Below, one piece after another: positions 16,531 through 25,077 of a DNA stretch of 64,000 nt. A program made the translations under genes and the position numbers. Positions within the stretch are counted from its first letter, which is position 1; every line of letters starts with the position of its first letter. The notes below the pieces were generated by a model, which made no database searches, had not been told where the DNA came from, and saw only the letters and a list, made by a program, of their open reading frames with translations. This DNA comes from RBG-16-57-11 sp964503145. GTDB taxonomy: Bacteria > Chloroflexota > Anaerolineae > Anaerolineales > UBA4823. The stretch spans positions 558,001-622,000 of the forward strand of contig CAZCYV010000002.1 in the NCBI GenBank assembly GCA_964503145.1, written 5' to 3'.

Positions 16531-17517
16531 TCAATATTTGTCCCTGGCTGCGCACAGCTGCTCTAACAGTTTCCGATAATAACAGTAATTCTCCCAGGTG
16601 ACATCCTGGCGCACTCGGCCATCCAGCAAGGGGGCGTAGCCGCCCTGCTCCAGAAGCGGCGGCACTTTTTCTTCCAGCTCTCGCCGGATCGCCTCCCGGC
16701 CTTCGCGCAATACATCCAGATCCAGGCCGCCGATCAGGCGCAGATCGCAGCCGAATTCATCCCGCAGGCGGAGATAATCCATCGCCTGGGCGCGGACCTC
16801 CACCGCCCACAGACAGTTGAACCTCGCCTGCAGCAGATCAGGGATCAACGGATAGACATTTGCGTAGGCGCGCAAGATAACCGTCGGCACGTTGTAGCGG
16901 CGCAGCACCTCGAGGACAGGCTGATAAGTGGGCAGAACCAGCTCCCGATAAGTGCGCGGCGAGATCAGGGGCCCATTGTTATCGCCGATCGGCTCACTGA
17001 ATACTGCCGCATCCACCTGGACATCGCGCAAGACTCGCTCGGCCATTCGGGCATTGAAATCCCCTTGGATCTCGAGCATTCTGCGCACCAGGCGCGGGTC
17101 ATCTTTGACCAGGAACATCATCCGGTAAAAATGCTGCCAGTCATAAACACCAATCGACTGGAAAAAGCCGCGGTGCACGCGCAGCATCACGGTCTGCTGG
17201 CGATTCTTCCACCGCTGCACACAGGCATCCCAATCGCTCGGCAAACGGGCGGGGTCATCTGGGTTCAGGGCATCTTCCAAAACACCCAACGCTTCGACGC
17301 TTGTCGGCCACGGCTCGGGGTCTGGGGACGGGTATAGATTGGGCTCGATTTCGTCCCGTTCGTCGATGGCGAATAATTCCGAGAGGGTCGCCCCCGGGGG
17401 CATGCCCTGAAGACGCCAGATTTCCAGCACTTCATCCCGTTGTCCTTCGTCGAAAAGCGGCGGTCGGTCGGGGTGACCAAATTGCATGGTTTCCAGGAAG
17501 CGCTGTCTGGAATTCAT
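16531..17517 (-). CDS. Uroporphyrinogen decarboxylase-like protein (URO-D superfamily)
   Basis: 328 residues. The opening 'MNSRQRFLETMQFGHPDRPPLFDEG', the central 'EPIGDNNGPLISPRTYRELVLPTYQPV' and 'LIGGLDLDVLREG' are typical of the URO-D superfamily branch that includes corrinoid methyltransferases rather than HemE. It is shorter than HemE in its N-terminal loops and lies outside any heme cluster. The start at 17517 is chosen because a TATAAT (17529-17524) sits 6 nt upstream, implying a leaderless mRNA, and because relatives begin at this motif; an in-frame start at 17580 would lie upstream of the promoter. Confidence 0.8.
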   Translation of the reverse strand: MNSRQRFLETMQFGHPDRPPLFDEGQRDEVLEIWRLQGMPPGATLSELFAIDERDEIEPNLYPSPDPEPWPTSVEALGVLEDALNPDDPARLPSDWDACVQRWKNRQQTVMLRVHRGFFQSIGVYDWQHFYRMMFLVKDDPRLVRRMLEIQGDFNARMAERVLRDVQVDAAVFSEPIGDNNGPLISPRTYRELVLPTYQPVLEVLRRYNVPTVILRAYANVYPLIPDLLQARFNCLWAVEVRAQAMDYLRLRDEFGCDLRLIGGLDLDVLREGREAIRRELEEKVPPLLEQGGYAPLLDGRVRQDVTWENYCYYRKLLEQLCAARDKY

Positions 17518-17523
17518 GATCTG

Positions 17524-17529
17524 ATTATA
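17524..17529 (-). promoter_or_regulatory. -10 box, leaderless URO-D-like gene
   Basis: Perfect TATAAT on the minus strand, 6 nt before the ATG at 17517. Predicted transcription start coincides with the start codon. Confidence 0.6.
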
Positions 17530-17620
17530 ACGATCTTCACCTTCCCATGGTCCCTGATTCCTGAGGGCGAGGGCGTTCATCGCTTCTGAGGGGGATGTAA
17601 AAGGGGCTGACGGGCTTTTC

Positions 17621-18775
17621 TTACTTGAAAGGCAACCGATACACCCGATACCGCTTATAAACCCTGGCCCCCATGCGCTCCGCCAGCCCAGGGGTAGCCG
17701 GATTATCGGCGCTGGTCAGGGAGAGATCGGCCCACTCGTAGCCCTTGCCCTGCACCCGGCGCGCCATCTCGTCGAACAGCAGAAGGCTCACACCGGTGTT
17801 CCAATACTCCGGCAGCACCAGCACACTCTTGATCGTCAGGCATTTGGGTTGGCAGCGGCGCATATACCAGGCCAGCTTGAGATAATCCCAGGGATAGCGC
17901 AGGCCGTTGACATGCTGGAAGATCTCGTTCAGATTTGGCAGGGCGGGGAACCATCCCACCGGCCTCCCGCCGACCTCGGCGAACAAGATCAACTCCGGGT
18001 CGGCAATCTTGCGAAAGGCCGCCAATGTTTCCTCGAGCGCTTCGCGTTGCCAGGGGATAAAGTCCACCAGGTGCGCCGTGGCGGTGTTGAGCAGGTACAG
18101 CACGGCATCCACTTCCTCATCCCAACGATCCAGTCGGGTGCCGCGGATAGTGATTCCGCCGCGCTGGCGTAACCGTTCAGCCACGCGCTTCAACCGGCGC
18201 AAATTTTCGTTGTCCTCATCTATGCCGATGGCAAAGGCGATGTTATCCCCGCGGGCCGGCTGGAAGCCGTAGCGCTCCACGAAGTCCAGGTAATAGAGCG
18301 GCGTATGCCCGCAGAGGAGCGCTGGTGGACGGTCGCGCCCTTCGACCAGGATGCCATAGCTATCCTCGTAATCCAGGTTGAAGGGGCCGTATAACGTCTC
18401 CAGACCGCGCTTGCGCCCCCAGTCCGCGGCGCGCTCGAACAAGGCGCAGGCCACGTCGTAATCGTTCACGCACTCGAAGAAGCCGAACATGCAGTCGCGC
18501 AGCCCGCGCTGGGCGTTGACCGCTCGATCCTCGGCAGCGCAGATGGTGCCCACCGGCCGGTTGCCGCGCCAGGCGATGAAAAACTCGGCTTCGCCGCGCC
18601 GAAAGAAAGTGCCTCGCTTTGGGTCGATCCGCGCCGCTCGTTCGGGCAGCAGGGGCGGAACCCACAGCGGGTCGCCGCGATAGATGCGCCAGGGGAAGTG
18701 CAGGAAGGTGCGCCGCTCGGCGGCGTTGCGCACCGGCCGCACCTCGACCATGAATTTGCGGTTATCATCTCTCAT
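17621..18775 (-). CDS. GNAT-superfamily N-acetyltransferase-like protein
   Basis: 384 residues from an ATG that overlaps the stop of the sugar-symporter gene (ATGA). The N-terminal half has 'FFIAWRGNRPVGTICAAEDRAVN' and the C-terminal half 'LILFAEVGGRPVGWFPALPNLNE' and 'LPEYWNTGVSLLLFDEMARRV', both GNAT-like acetyl-CoA-binding patterns, so the protein may hold two GNAT lobes. An open frame extends upstream to 19300 but only as a shadow of the symporter. Substrate unknown. Third gene of a secA-led operon. Confidence 0.75.
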   Translation of the reverse strand: MRDDNRKFMVEVRPVRNAAERRTFLHFPWRIYRGDPLWVPPLLPERAARIDPKRGTFFRRGEAEFFIAWRGNRPVGTICAAEDRAVNAQRGLRDCMFGFFECVNDYDVACALFERAADWGRKRGLETLYGPFNLDYEDSYGILVEGRDRPPALLCGHTPLYYLDFVERYGFQPARGDNIAFAIGIDEDNENLRRLKRVAERLRQRGGITIRGTRLDRWDEEVDAVLYLLNTATAHLVDFIPWQREALEETLAAFRKIADPELILFAEVGGRPVGWFPALPNLNEIFQHVNGLRYPWDYLKLAWYMRRCQPKCLTIKSVLVLPEYWNTGVSLLLFDEMARRVQGKGYEWADLSLTSADNPATPGLAERMGARVYKRYRVYRLPFK

Positions 18776-20160
18776 GGGGTCTCCGACAATCTGGCCTTTG
18801 CGGTCGCCCGGCGCTCTTCCAGCCCGGCGACGATGCGGGCATGCTCTGCCCGGCTGAGCGGATAAAGCCAAGCAAAGATGATCCCTGCCCACAGCAAGGC
18901 GGCGGGGATAGGGCCTACCACCAGGCGGATGCCCAGCAGCGCGCTGGGCGACTGCTGGACAGCGTTGGGCGCGTATCCGGTTGCATCGAGTAACAGCAGG
19001 ATCAGCGGGATGGCGATCGAAGAAGCCACTTTCTGCATCAAGGAGATCAGACTGTAGAACATGCCTTCGTGGCGTTCGCCGGTGTGCCATTCGTCCCATT
19101 CGATAGCGTCGGGGATGATCGCCCAGGGCAGCACGTGCGCTGCGCTGACGCCAATGCCGGCGAGCACACACAACGTCAGCAGCAGTCCGAGGCTCGAAGA
19201 TGGACCCAGGCTGACCAGGACCAACTGCACCGCTGCCCAGAAGGCGATCCCAAAGATGTAGGCCAGGCGCTTGTTCCAGCGCCGCGACGCCCACACCCAC
19301 AGCGGCAGAGCGAATATGGCGGTGATGAAGATGCTGGCCATGATCAGATCGCTCTGCGCTTCCCGTAGTAGCACATACTTGAGAAAGAACAGCAAGGCGG
19401 TCTGCAGGATATCCACCGAGATCCAGGTGAGCAAGTAGATCCCTGCGCCGAAGACGAACGGCCGATTCTTCAAGGCCGCTCGCAAGGATTGCCCCAGACT
19501 GGGCTGCTCTGCAGCCATGAAATCGGGGCGCTCACGAGCATTGAAGAAGACCAGCAGCACCGGCAGCATGCAAACCAGCCCGAAAAGAACGCCCATCCAC
19601 TGCACCCGAACGGCGTTCTGCGGGCTGAATGACTCCACCATGGCCAGCGGAACGGTGAAGGCGATCAGGCTGCCGGCAATCGAGAAGAACATGCGGTAGG
19701 AGGTCAAACTGGTGCGCTCGTCATAATCCGGGGTCAGTTCTGGGGTCAGGGCGATGTAAGGCATGTTGACCAGGGTGAAGGCGGCATCGAACAGCACATA
19801 GGCCACGGCGTAATAGCTTGCCAGCAGCACCTGGCTCTCCCATGGTGGGCGCATCCACAGCAGCATGAAGCTGAGCGCAAAGGGCAGAGCGCCGAAGAGC
19901 AGGAAGGGGCGGCGCCGTCCCCAACGGGTACGCGTACGGTCAGAAAGGTGACCAATCAAGGGGTCATTGAAGTAGTCCCAGGTGCGGCCAATGAAGATGG
20001 CGGCTGCGGCCAGACGCGCTGGCACGCCGACCACGTCGGTCAGGAAGATGGCGAAATATACCGCCAGGATGGTGTTGGTCAGGCTAAAAGAGATATCGCC
20101 AAAACCGTAAATCCATTTCGAGCGCCGGGACAGGGTTTGGGTCATTGGTCTGGCTCTCAC
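18772..20160 (-). CDS. GPH-family sugar:cation symporter (MFS fold)
   Basis: 462 residues with about 12 hydrophobic segments. The N-terminal 'KWIYGFGDISFSLTNTILAVYF', 'DPLIGHLSDRTRTRWGRRRPFLL' and the later 'LPWAIIPDAIEWDEWHTGERHEGMFYS' are signatures of the glycoside-pentoside-hexuronide:cation (MelB-like) symporters. The start is either a GTG overlapping the secA stop (GTGA, 20160) or ATG 20145 ('MTQTLSRRSK'); the GTG is used here for translational coupling. Transport substrate cannot be read. Confidence 0.85.
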   Translation of the reverse strand: MRARPMTQTLSRRSKWIYGFGDISFSLTNTILAVYFAIFLTDVVGVPARLAAAAIFIGRTWDYFNDPLIGHLSDRTRTRWGRRRPFLLFGALPFALSFMLLWMRPPWESQVLLASYYAVAYVLFDAAFTLVNMPYIALTPELTPDYDERTSLTSYRMFFSIAGSLIAFTVPLAMVESFSPQNAVRVQWMGVLFGLVCMLPVLLVFFNARERPDFMAAEQPSLGQSLRAALKNRPFVFGAGIYLLTWISVDILQTALLFFLKYVLLREAQSDLIMASIFITAIFALPLWVWASRRWNKRLAYIFGIAFWAAVQLVLVSLGPSSSLGLLLTLCVLAGIGVSAAHVLPWAIIPDAIEWDEWHTGERHEGMFYSLISLMQKVASSIAIPLILLLLDATGYAPNAVQQSPSALLGIRLVVGPIPAALLWAGIIFAWLYPLSRAEHARIVAGLEERRATAKARLSETP

Positions 20161-23100
20161 CCCAGTTTCAAGAAAGTCAGCCGGGGGGTGGCTTTCTCCA
20201 GCGAGCTGACCTGGGAGCTTGCAGCCAGCCGATTGGCGACAGGGAAGATGAACATCTGCGCTACGGCGACCCGGCGCAGTTCGCTCAACAGCGCGGCGTA
20301 GGCGCTGGAGGCCTTGCTCTTGTAAACGACCAGCGGATCGCTATGCGCCATGCCTTCCAATCGCACCTCGTAACGCAGCTCCTCCAGGCGGGTCAGATAT
20401 TCCACCCAGCGTTCGTCGATGCTGGCCAGCAGCATGGCGCGATAGGCCTGGTTGACCGCCTCTGCCCCTAACTCCTGGATCAGGGTCTTTTGCGCCTGAA
20501 GCAGATGATCCAAAGCTTGCGCGGCGACCTGATCTGGCGGAGTATGCGCCAAAAGTTCATCGGCCAGGAAGACATAAGTCAGGCGGGGGTTGATGGGGCT
20601 GGGGATGGGGGTGGCGCTTTCGCCCTCGTCGGCCTCGGTTGCCGGGTCTGTCTGGATACTGCTTTCGTTCATAACGGCCCCCTCATTGAGTGTTGCTTCT
20701 CCGCCAGGGCTTCTCATCAGTTCCAGCAACTCCAGGCTGCGTCCCTCGCCGAGCGGGCCGTCCAGTTCTGGTAAGGCTGCCTGAAGCAAGCGCGCTAGCT
20801 CGCCCTGCGCGCCGAGCAGACGCTCGCGGCGGGCCTGAAAAGTCGCCGACACAACAGTCTGGGCGCGAGCAGGCAGGTCCTGTGGACCAGTGGCTGACAG
20901 GTCGGTCAGGTCGGACGATTGCCCCAGCAGCCGCTCCAGGATCGCCAAGAGGTGAATTACGGCATCCTGAAATAAAACTGCTTCGATCTGATCCAGGACT
21001 TCGATGGAAACCGTCCGCGGATCTTCCTTCAGGGCGCGCAGTCCCGATTCAGATAGCTGGATAGGCATGCCAGCCGCTTCGGAAAGCGCTTTCAACGCGG
21101 CGCGCGGCGCTCTGGGATTCAGGTTGTCCAGCAACGCATCGATGGCTTCCATGCGCTCGGCTACCGCCGCCTGCCACTCCGCCAGCGCAACCTGGCATTG
21201 TCGCTCGATTTCGCCTTCGACGAAACGTTGCTCGGCCAGCAGGGCGCGCTCTGCCAGCGCCAGCAGCGCAGCATGGGCCTGAGCGGCATCCGTTTGCTTT
21301 GGCAGATCGGGCAAGCCTTTTCGAAGCGCGATGCTTAGCGTCCAGGAAGGGAACAACCCCCCATCGGCGCGCGCCAGGGAGGGCAACAGCCGCTCGACCC
21401 AGGCGATGAATTGCCAGGGTTGGCCGTCCTGCGCCTGAAGGGTAGCTTCTGCCTGGGCGTCCAGCTCGGCTTCCAGCATCTCGGCCAGGTCGCTGCTCAG
21501 GTCGGGCTTTCCCAGGATGCGATCGCGCTGCTTGTAAATCGCCAGACGTTGGGCGTTGACGACATCGTCGTAATCCAACAGGTGCTTGCGGATCTCGTAA
21601 TTTTCGTTTTCCACCCGGTTCTGCGCGGCTTCGATGACCCGCCTGGCGGCCTCGGCCGGGCAAGGCAGCAGCGGGTCGCCGCCGCGCAGGCTTTCCTGCT
21701 CCAGAAACGCCTGGGCTTCCAGGCCGCCAAAGCGCACCAGCAACTCATCTTCCATGGAGACATAGAAGCGTGAGCTTCCCGGGTCGCCCTGGCGCGCCGC
21801 CCGCCCGCGCAGTTGCTGATCGATGCGCCGGGCTTCATGTCGGGTGCTGCCGATCACGTGCAGGCCGCCCAATTGCTTGACTTTCTCCATTTCGTCCATG
21901 TAACGCAGGAAAAAGCCCACCTCCGCCTGCCAGCCGCCCCATTGGGCGGGGGCGAGCTTTTGTAACGCCTGGCGTCGCTCGGCCAGAGTCATCGTGTAGG
22001 GGTTCGTCGTCCCAGCGCGCTCCAGCACGTGGTTGACCGCTGCCAGCACTTCCTCGGCCAGCTCGCCGCCCAACTTGATGTCCACGCCGCGCCCGGCCAT
22101 GTTGGTAGCAATGACAACGCTGCCAAAAGCTCCGGCGCCGGCGATGATCTGGCTCTCTTCTTCGTGATAGCGAGCATTGAGCACCACGTTTGGGATGCCG
22201 TCGCGCAGTGCAGTCTCCAGACGTGAGCGGTGCTCAGGCTGTAATTCGAGCTGTTCGAGCAGATCTGGTAGATGCGCCAGGGGATCAGGACTGAGCTTCA
22301 GGCTGGAAAAGGCGCTTTCCAGGCGCGCCGGGCTGATCAGCCCCAAAGGGGTGTTGAGGAATTTGAGCGCCTCAATCGGCAGCTCTGGATGCAGCTTCGG
22401 ATGAGCCTGAAGCCAGGCCCAGCGCAGCAGGCGCGCTTGCGCCAGTCGGGTCAACATCAGCCCTTGAAGGTAACGGGCCAGTTCCTCCGAATCGGCCACC
22501 GAAGTCGTGCCCACCAGCAGCGGCCGCCCACGGGCGTGCTGGCGCAAAATTTCCCAGACGATCGCCCGGCGCTTGGCCTCAGCGTTCAGATATAACACAT
22601 CCGGATAATCGATGCGTTTCCAAAATTGCGGCCTGGCCTGCGGATCGTCTTTGCGCACGTAAAAGGTGAAGGGTTGACCGTTGGGATCTTTGCCCTGGCG
22701 CTCCAACAGCGCTCCATCCCGGCTTAGAGCCTGATATTCCACGTGGGTGGGGATCGGGTGCACCTTCAACTTATAGATCTTCTCGAATTCTTTGGAAGCG
22801 GTCAGCGCGGTGCCGGTCATGCCGGAGAGCAGGGTGTACATGCGGAAGTAGTTTTGCAGGCTGATCGTGGCGTAGGTGATCGACTCGCTCTGGACTTCCA
22901 GCCTTTCCTTGGCCTCCACGGCCTGGTGCAGACCGTCGGTCCAGCGCCGCCCAGGCATCATCCGCCCAGTGTATTCGTCAATAATGACCACCTTACCGTC
23001 CTGGACGATATATTCTCGATCGCGCCGATAAAGAAAACGCGCCCGCAGCGCCTGTTCCAGGTGACCGATCAGATGGCGCTGTTCCAGGGTGGCTTCCTCG

Positions 23101-24026
23101 GGGCGGTCCGGGTCGCCCAGGGGTTGGCCCAGCAACGCAACGATGTGCCGTTCGCCGCCGGGGGTCAGCGTAACCACCTGCTCGCGGCGGTTGATCTCGA
23201 CTTCATGGGGACTCAACTTGCGCACCGCTTCAGCCATGCGGTTGTACCATTCGATCTCGTTGCGGTTTTCGCCGGAAATGATCAGTGGGGTGCGCGCCTC
23301 ATCGATCAAGATATTATCCACTTCGTCAACGATGGCGAAGTAATGCCCGCGCTGGGCTTTGTCCTCCAGGCGGGGCGCCAGGTTATCGCGCAAGTAGTCG
23401 AAGCCGAATTCACTGTTGGTGCCGTAAGTAATGTCCGCAGAATACGCTTCTCGGCGGCTGACCCGGCGAAACTGATGATATCGTTCTTCGGTGGATGGCT
23501 CGTCTGGATCGTATAGATAGCCGATGCGCTGGTCTGTTCCAGGCTCATCAGCTTGCAACACGCCAACGCTCATCCCAAGCAGGTGGAAGATCGGTCCCAT
23601 CCAGCGCGCATCGCGCCGCGCCAGATAATCGTTTACGGTGACCAGATGAGCGCCTTTGCCGTGCAATGCAATCAGGTAGAGCGGCAGGGTTGCGGCCAGC
23701 GTTTTGCCTTCGCCGGTGCGCATTTCGGCGATCGCGCCGCGCGCCAGGACGATCCCGCCGATGATCTGCACATCGTAGGGGCGCAGGCCAATGGCGCGCC
23801 GGGCGGCTTCTCGCACTGTGGCAAACGCCTCGGGCAGCAGTTCTTCCTGGCTGGCGCCTCTTTGCAGCCGTTCCCGGAATCGCTCAGTACAGTCGCGCAG
23901 GGTGCGATCGTCCAGGGCGCGGAAATGGGCCTCCAGCGCGTTGATCCTGACGAGCGTGGAGGCATATTGACCGACTTCGCGTCGGTAGGCATTGCGGTCC
24001 AAGAAGGAAAGTAAATTTTTGTACAC
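20157..24026 (-). CDS. secA: SecA preprotein translocase ATPase, enlarged
   Basis: 1289 residues, against about 800-950 in most bacteria. Walker A 'MRTGEGKT', 'IVDEVDNILIDEARTPLIISG', 'TNMAGRGVDI' and 'GSTRHEARRIDQQLRGRAARQGDPGSSRFY' identify SecA. An insert of about 85 residues (roughly 523-608) splits the second nucleotide-binding domain before 'NVVLNARYHEEESQIIAGAG', and the helical C-terminal region is expanded by several hundred residues. The C-terminal zinc motif of classical SecA is absent. The start is GTG at 24026: a TTG at 24056 would overlap the -10 box. Overlaps the symporter gene by 4 bp. Confidence 0.95.
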   Translation of the reverse strand: MYKNLLSFLDRNAYRREVGQYASTLVRINALEAHFRALDDRTLRDCTERFRERLQRGASQEELLPEAFATVREAARRAIGLRPYDVQIIGGIVLARGAIAEMRTGEGKTLAATLPLYLIALHGKGAHLVTVNDYLARRDARWMGPIFHLLGMSVGVLQADEPGTDQRIGYLYDPDEPSTEERYHQFRRVSRREAYSADITYGTNSEFGFDYLRDNLAPRLEDKAQRGHYFAIVDEVDNILIDEARTPLIISGENRNEIEWYNRMAEAVRKLSPHEVEINRREQVVTLTPGGERHIVALLGQPLGDPDRPEEATLEQRHLIGHLEQALRARFLYRRDREYIVQDGKVVIIDEYTGRMMPGRRWTDGLHQAVEAKERLEVQSESITYATISLQNYFRMYTLLSGMTGTALTASKEFEKIYKLKVHPIPTHVEYQALSRDGALLERQGKDPNGQPFTFYVRKDDPQARPQFWKRIDYPDVLYLNAEAKRRAIVWEILRQHARGRPLLVGTTSVADSEELARYLQGLMLTRLAQARLLRWAWLQAHPKLHPELPIEALKFLNTPLGLISPARLESAFSSLKLSPDPLAHLPDLLEQLELQPEHRSRLETALRDGIPNVVLNARYHEEESQIIAGAGAFGSVVIATNMAGRGVDIKLGGELAEEVLAAVNHVLERAGTTNPYTMTLAERRQALQKLAPAQWGGWQAEVGFFLRYMDEMEKVKQLGGLHVIGSTRHEARRIDQQLRGRAARQGDPGSSRFYVSMEDELLVRFGGLEAQAFLEQESLRGGDPLLPCPAEAARRVIEAAQNRVENENYEIRKHLLDYDDVVNAQRLAIYKQRDRILGKPDLSSDLAEMLEAELDAQAEATLQAQDGQPWQFIAWVERLLPSLARADGGLFPSWTLSIALRKGLPDLPKQTDAAQAHAALLALAERALLAEQRFVEGEIERQCQVALAEWQAAVAERMEAIDALLDNLNPRAPRAALKALSEAAGMPIQLSESGLRALKEDPRTVSIEVLDQIEAVLFQDAVIHLLAILERLLGQSSDLTDLSATGPQDLPARAQTVVSATFQARRERLLGAQGELARLLQAALPELDGPLGEGRSLELLELMRSPGGEATLNEGAVMNESSIQTDPATEADEGESATPIPSPINPRLTYVFLADELLAHTPPDQVAAQALDHLLQAQKTLIQELGAEAVNQAYRAMLLASIDERWVEYLTRLEELRYEVRLEGMAHSDPLVVYKSKASSAYAALLSELRRVAVAQMFIFPVANRLAASSQVSSLEKATPRLTFLKLG

Positions 24027-24045
24027 CGTTTTATCCAGTCGCCTT

Positions 24046-24070
24046 ATTATATCCAAAGTATAGGTATAAT
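24046..24070. promoter_or_regulatory. Back-to-back secA and yqeB-like promoters
   Basis: A TATAAT on the minus strand (24051-24046) faces secA and another on the plus strand (24065-24070) faces the YqeB-like gene. Only 13 bp separate the two -10 boxes, so the polymerase sites must overlap. Confidence 0.55.
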
Positions 24071-24088
24071 CCTGTCTGGAGATGTCCG

Positions 24089-24916
24089 TTGTTTGAAGCG
24101 TATCGGGTGCTGATCAAAGGCGCCGGCGATCTGGCGACCGGGGTGGCCTGGCGGCTGTGGCGCGTTGGCTTTCCAGTAGCGATGACCGAACTGGCGCAGC
24201 CGCTCGCCATCCGCCGCTGCGTAGCTTTCGCCGAGGCAGTTTACGCTGGCGAGACGACGGTCGAAGGGGTCACCGCCCGCCGGGTCGAAAGCCCCGCTGC
24301 GGTCGAGGAAGCCTGGGGGCAGGGTTTCATCCCGGTGTTGGTGGATGCGGATGCCTCCCTGCTGGCTTACCTCAGACCAGAAGTGATCGTGGATGCGATC
24401 ATGGCCAAGCAGAATCGAGGCACGCGGATTAGCGACGCGCCGCTGGTGATCGGCCTTGGGCCTGGTTTCACGGCCGGCGTAGATGTGCATGTTGTCATCG
24501 AGACCAACCGCGGCCATTATCTGGGGCGCGCCTTGTGGAGCGGCAGCGCCCAGCCCGACACAGGCACGCCGGGAAACGTCGCCGGCGCAACTCTAGAGCG
24601 GGTGGTGCGCGCGCCCGCGACGGGCGTGTTCCGCGGAAACCGCCGGATCGGCGATCGGGTTCAGGCTGGCGAGACGCTGGGGTGGGTTGATCAGACGCCT
24701 GTGCTGGCGCCGCTCAGCGGCGTGCTGCGCGGGTTGATCCATGACGGCGTTCGAGTAGATCGCGGCCTCAAGGTTGGCGATGTTGACCCGCGCGGGGAGG
24801 CGCGCCATTGCTATACAATCTCCGAAAAGTCGTTGGCGATCGGCGGGGGCGTTTTGGAGGCCATCCTGGTGCATTTACGTCAGGCAAAAGGCGCCTCGAG
24901 TGGCCAGAAGGGCTGA
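24089..24916 (+). CDS. yqeB: YqeB/EF2563-like protein (selenium-dependent molybdenum hydroxylase system)
   Basis: 275 residues from a TTG with CTGGAG upstream. 'VLIKGAGDLATGVAWRLWRVGF' at the N-terminus is a Rossmann-type dinucleotide motif. 'DAIMAKQNRGTRISDAPLVIGLGPGF' and 'VVRAPATGVFRG' are characteristic of the YqeB/EF2563 family found with selenium-dependent molybdenum hydroxylases. No molybdopterin or selenium genes are in this window, so the partner must lie elsewhere. A 4-codon frame (ATG 24082, stop 24094-24096) overlaps the start. Confidence 0.8.
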   Translation: MFEAYRVLIKGAGDLATGVAWRLWRVGFPVAMTELAQPLAIRRCVAFAEAVYAGETTVEGVTARRVESPAAVEEAWGQGFIPVLVDADASLLAYLRPEVIVDAIMAKQNRGTRISDAPLVIGLGPGFTAGVDVHVVIETNRGHYLGRALWSGSAQPDTGTPGNVAGATLERVVRAPATGVFRGNRRIGDRVQAGETLGWVDQTPVLAPLSGVLRGLIHDGVRVDRGLKVGDVDPRGEARHCYTISEKSLAIGGGVLEAILVHLRQAKGASSGQKG

Positions 24917-25040
24917 ACGTTCCTCCTGAGTCGGTCTGCGAAAACGGACCTTACAGGAGCTTTTGTTGCCTCCTGGAAGCCGGCTGACGGATTAGCTCGC
25001 GGACTCGCGTTACGCTTGATTGTAGCGCCTGGTTTGTGAG

Positions 25041-25046
25041 TATAAT
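25041..25046 (+). promoter_or_regulatory. -10 box of ftcD
   Basis: Perfect TATAAT 31 nt before ATG 25078. It rules out the in-frame GTG at 25036, which lies upstream of the box. The 160-bp gap before it holds no gene. Confidence 0.6.
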
Positions 25047-25077
25047 TATTTTCTCACCTTTTGTCCTCGAGGCTTTT

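Noticed and set aside
18776..19300. Upstream extension of the acetyltransferase frame
   Set aside because: It overlaps the symporter gene fully, and the ATG at 18775 with an ATGA overlap explains translation.
24917..25040. Terminator after yqeB
   Set aside because: GGTC/GACC pairing around 24933-24950 is only four base pairs with a long loop and no T-tract.
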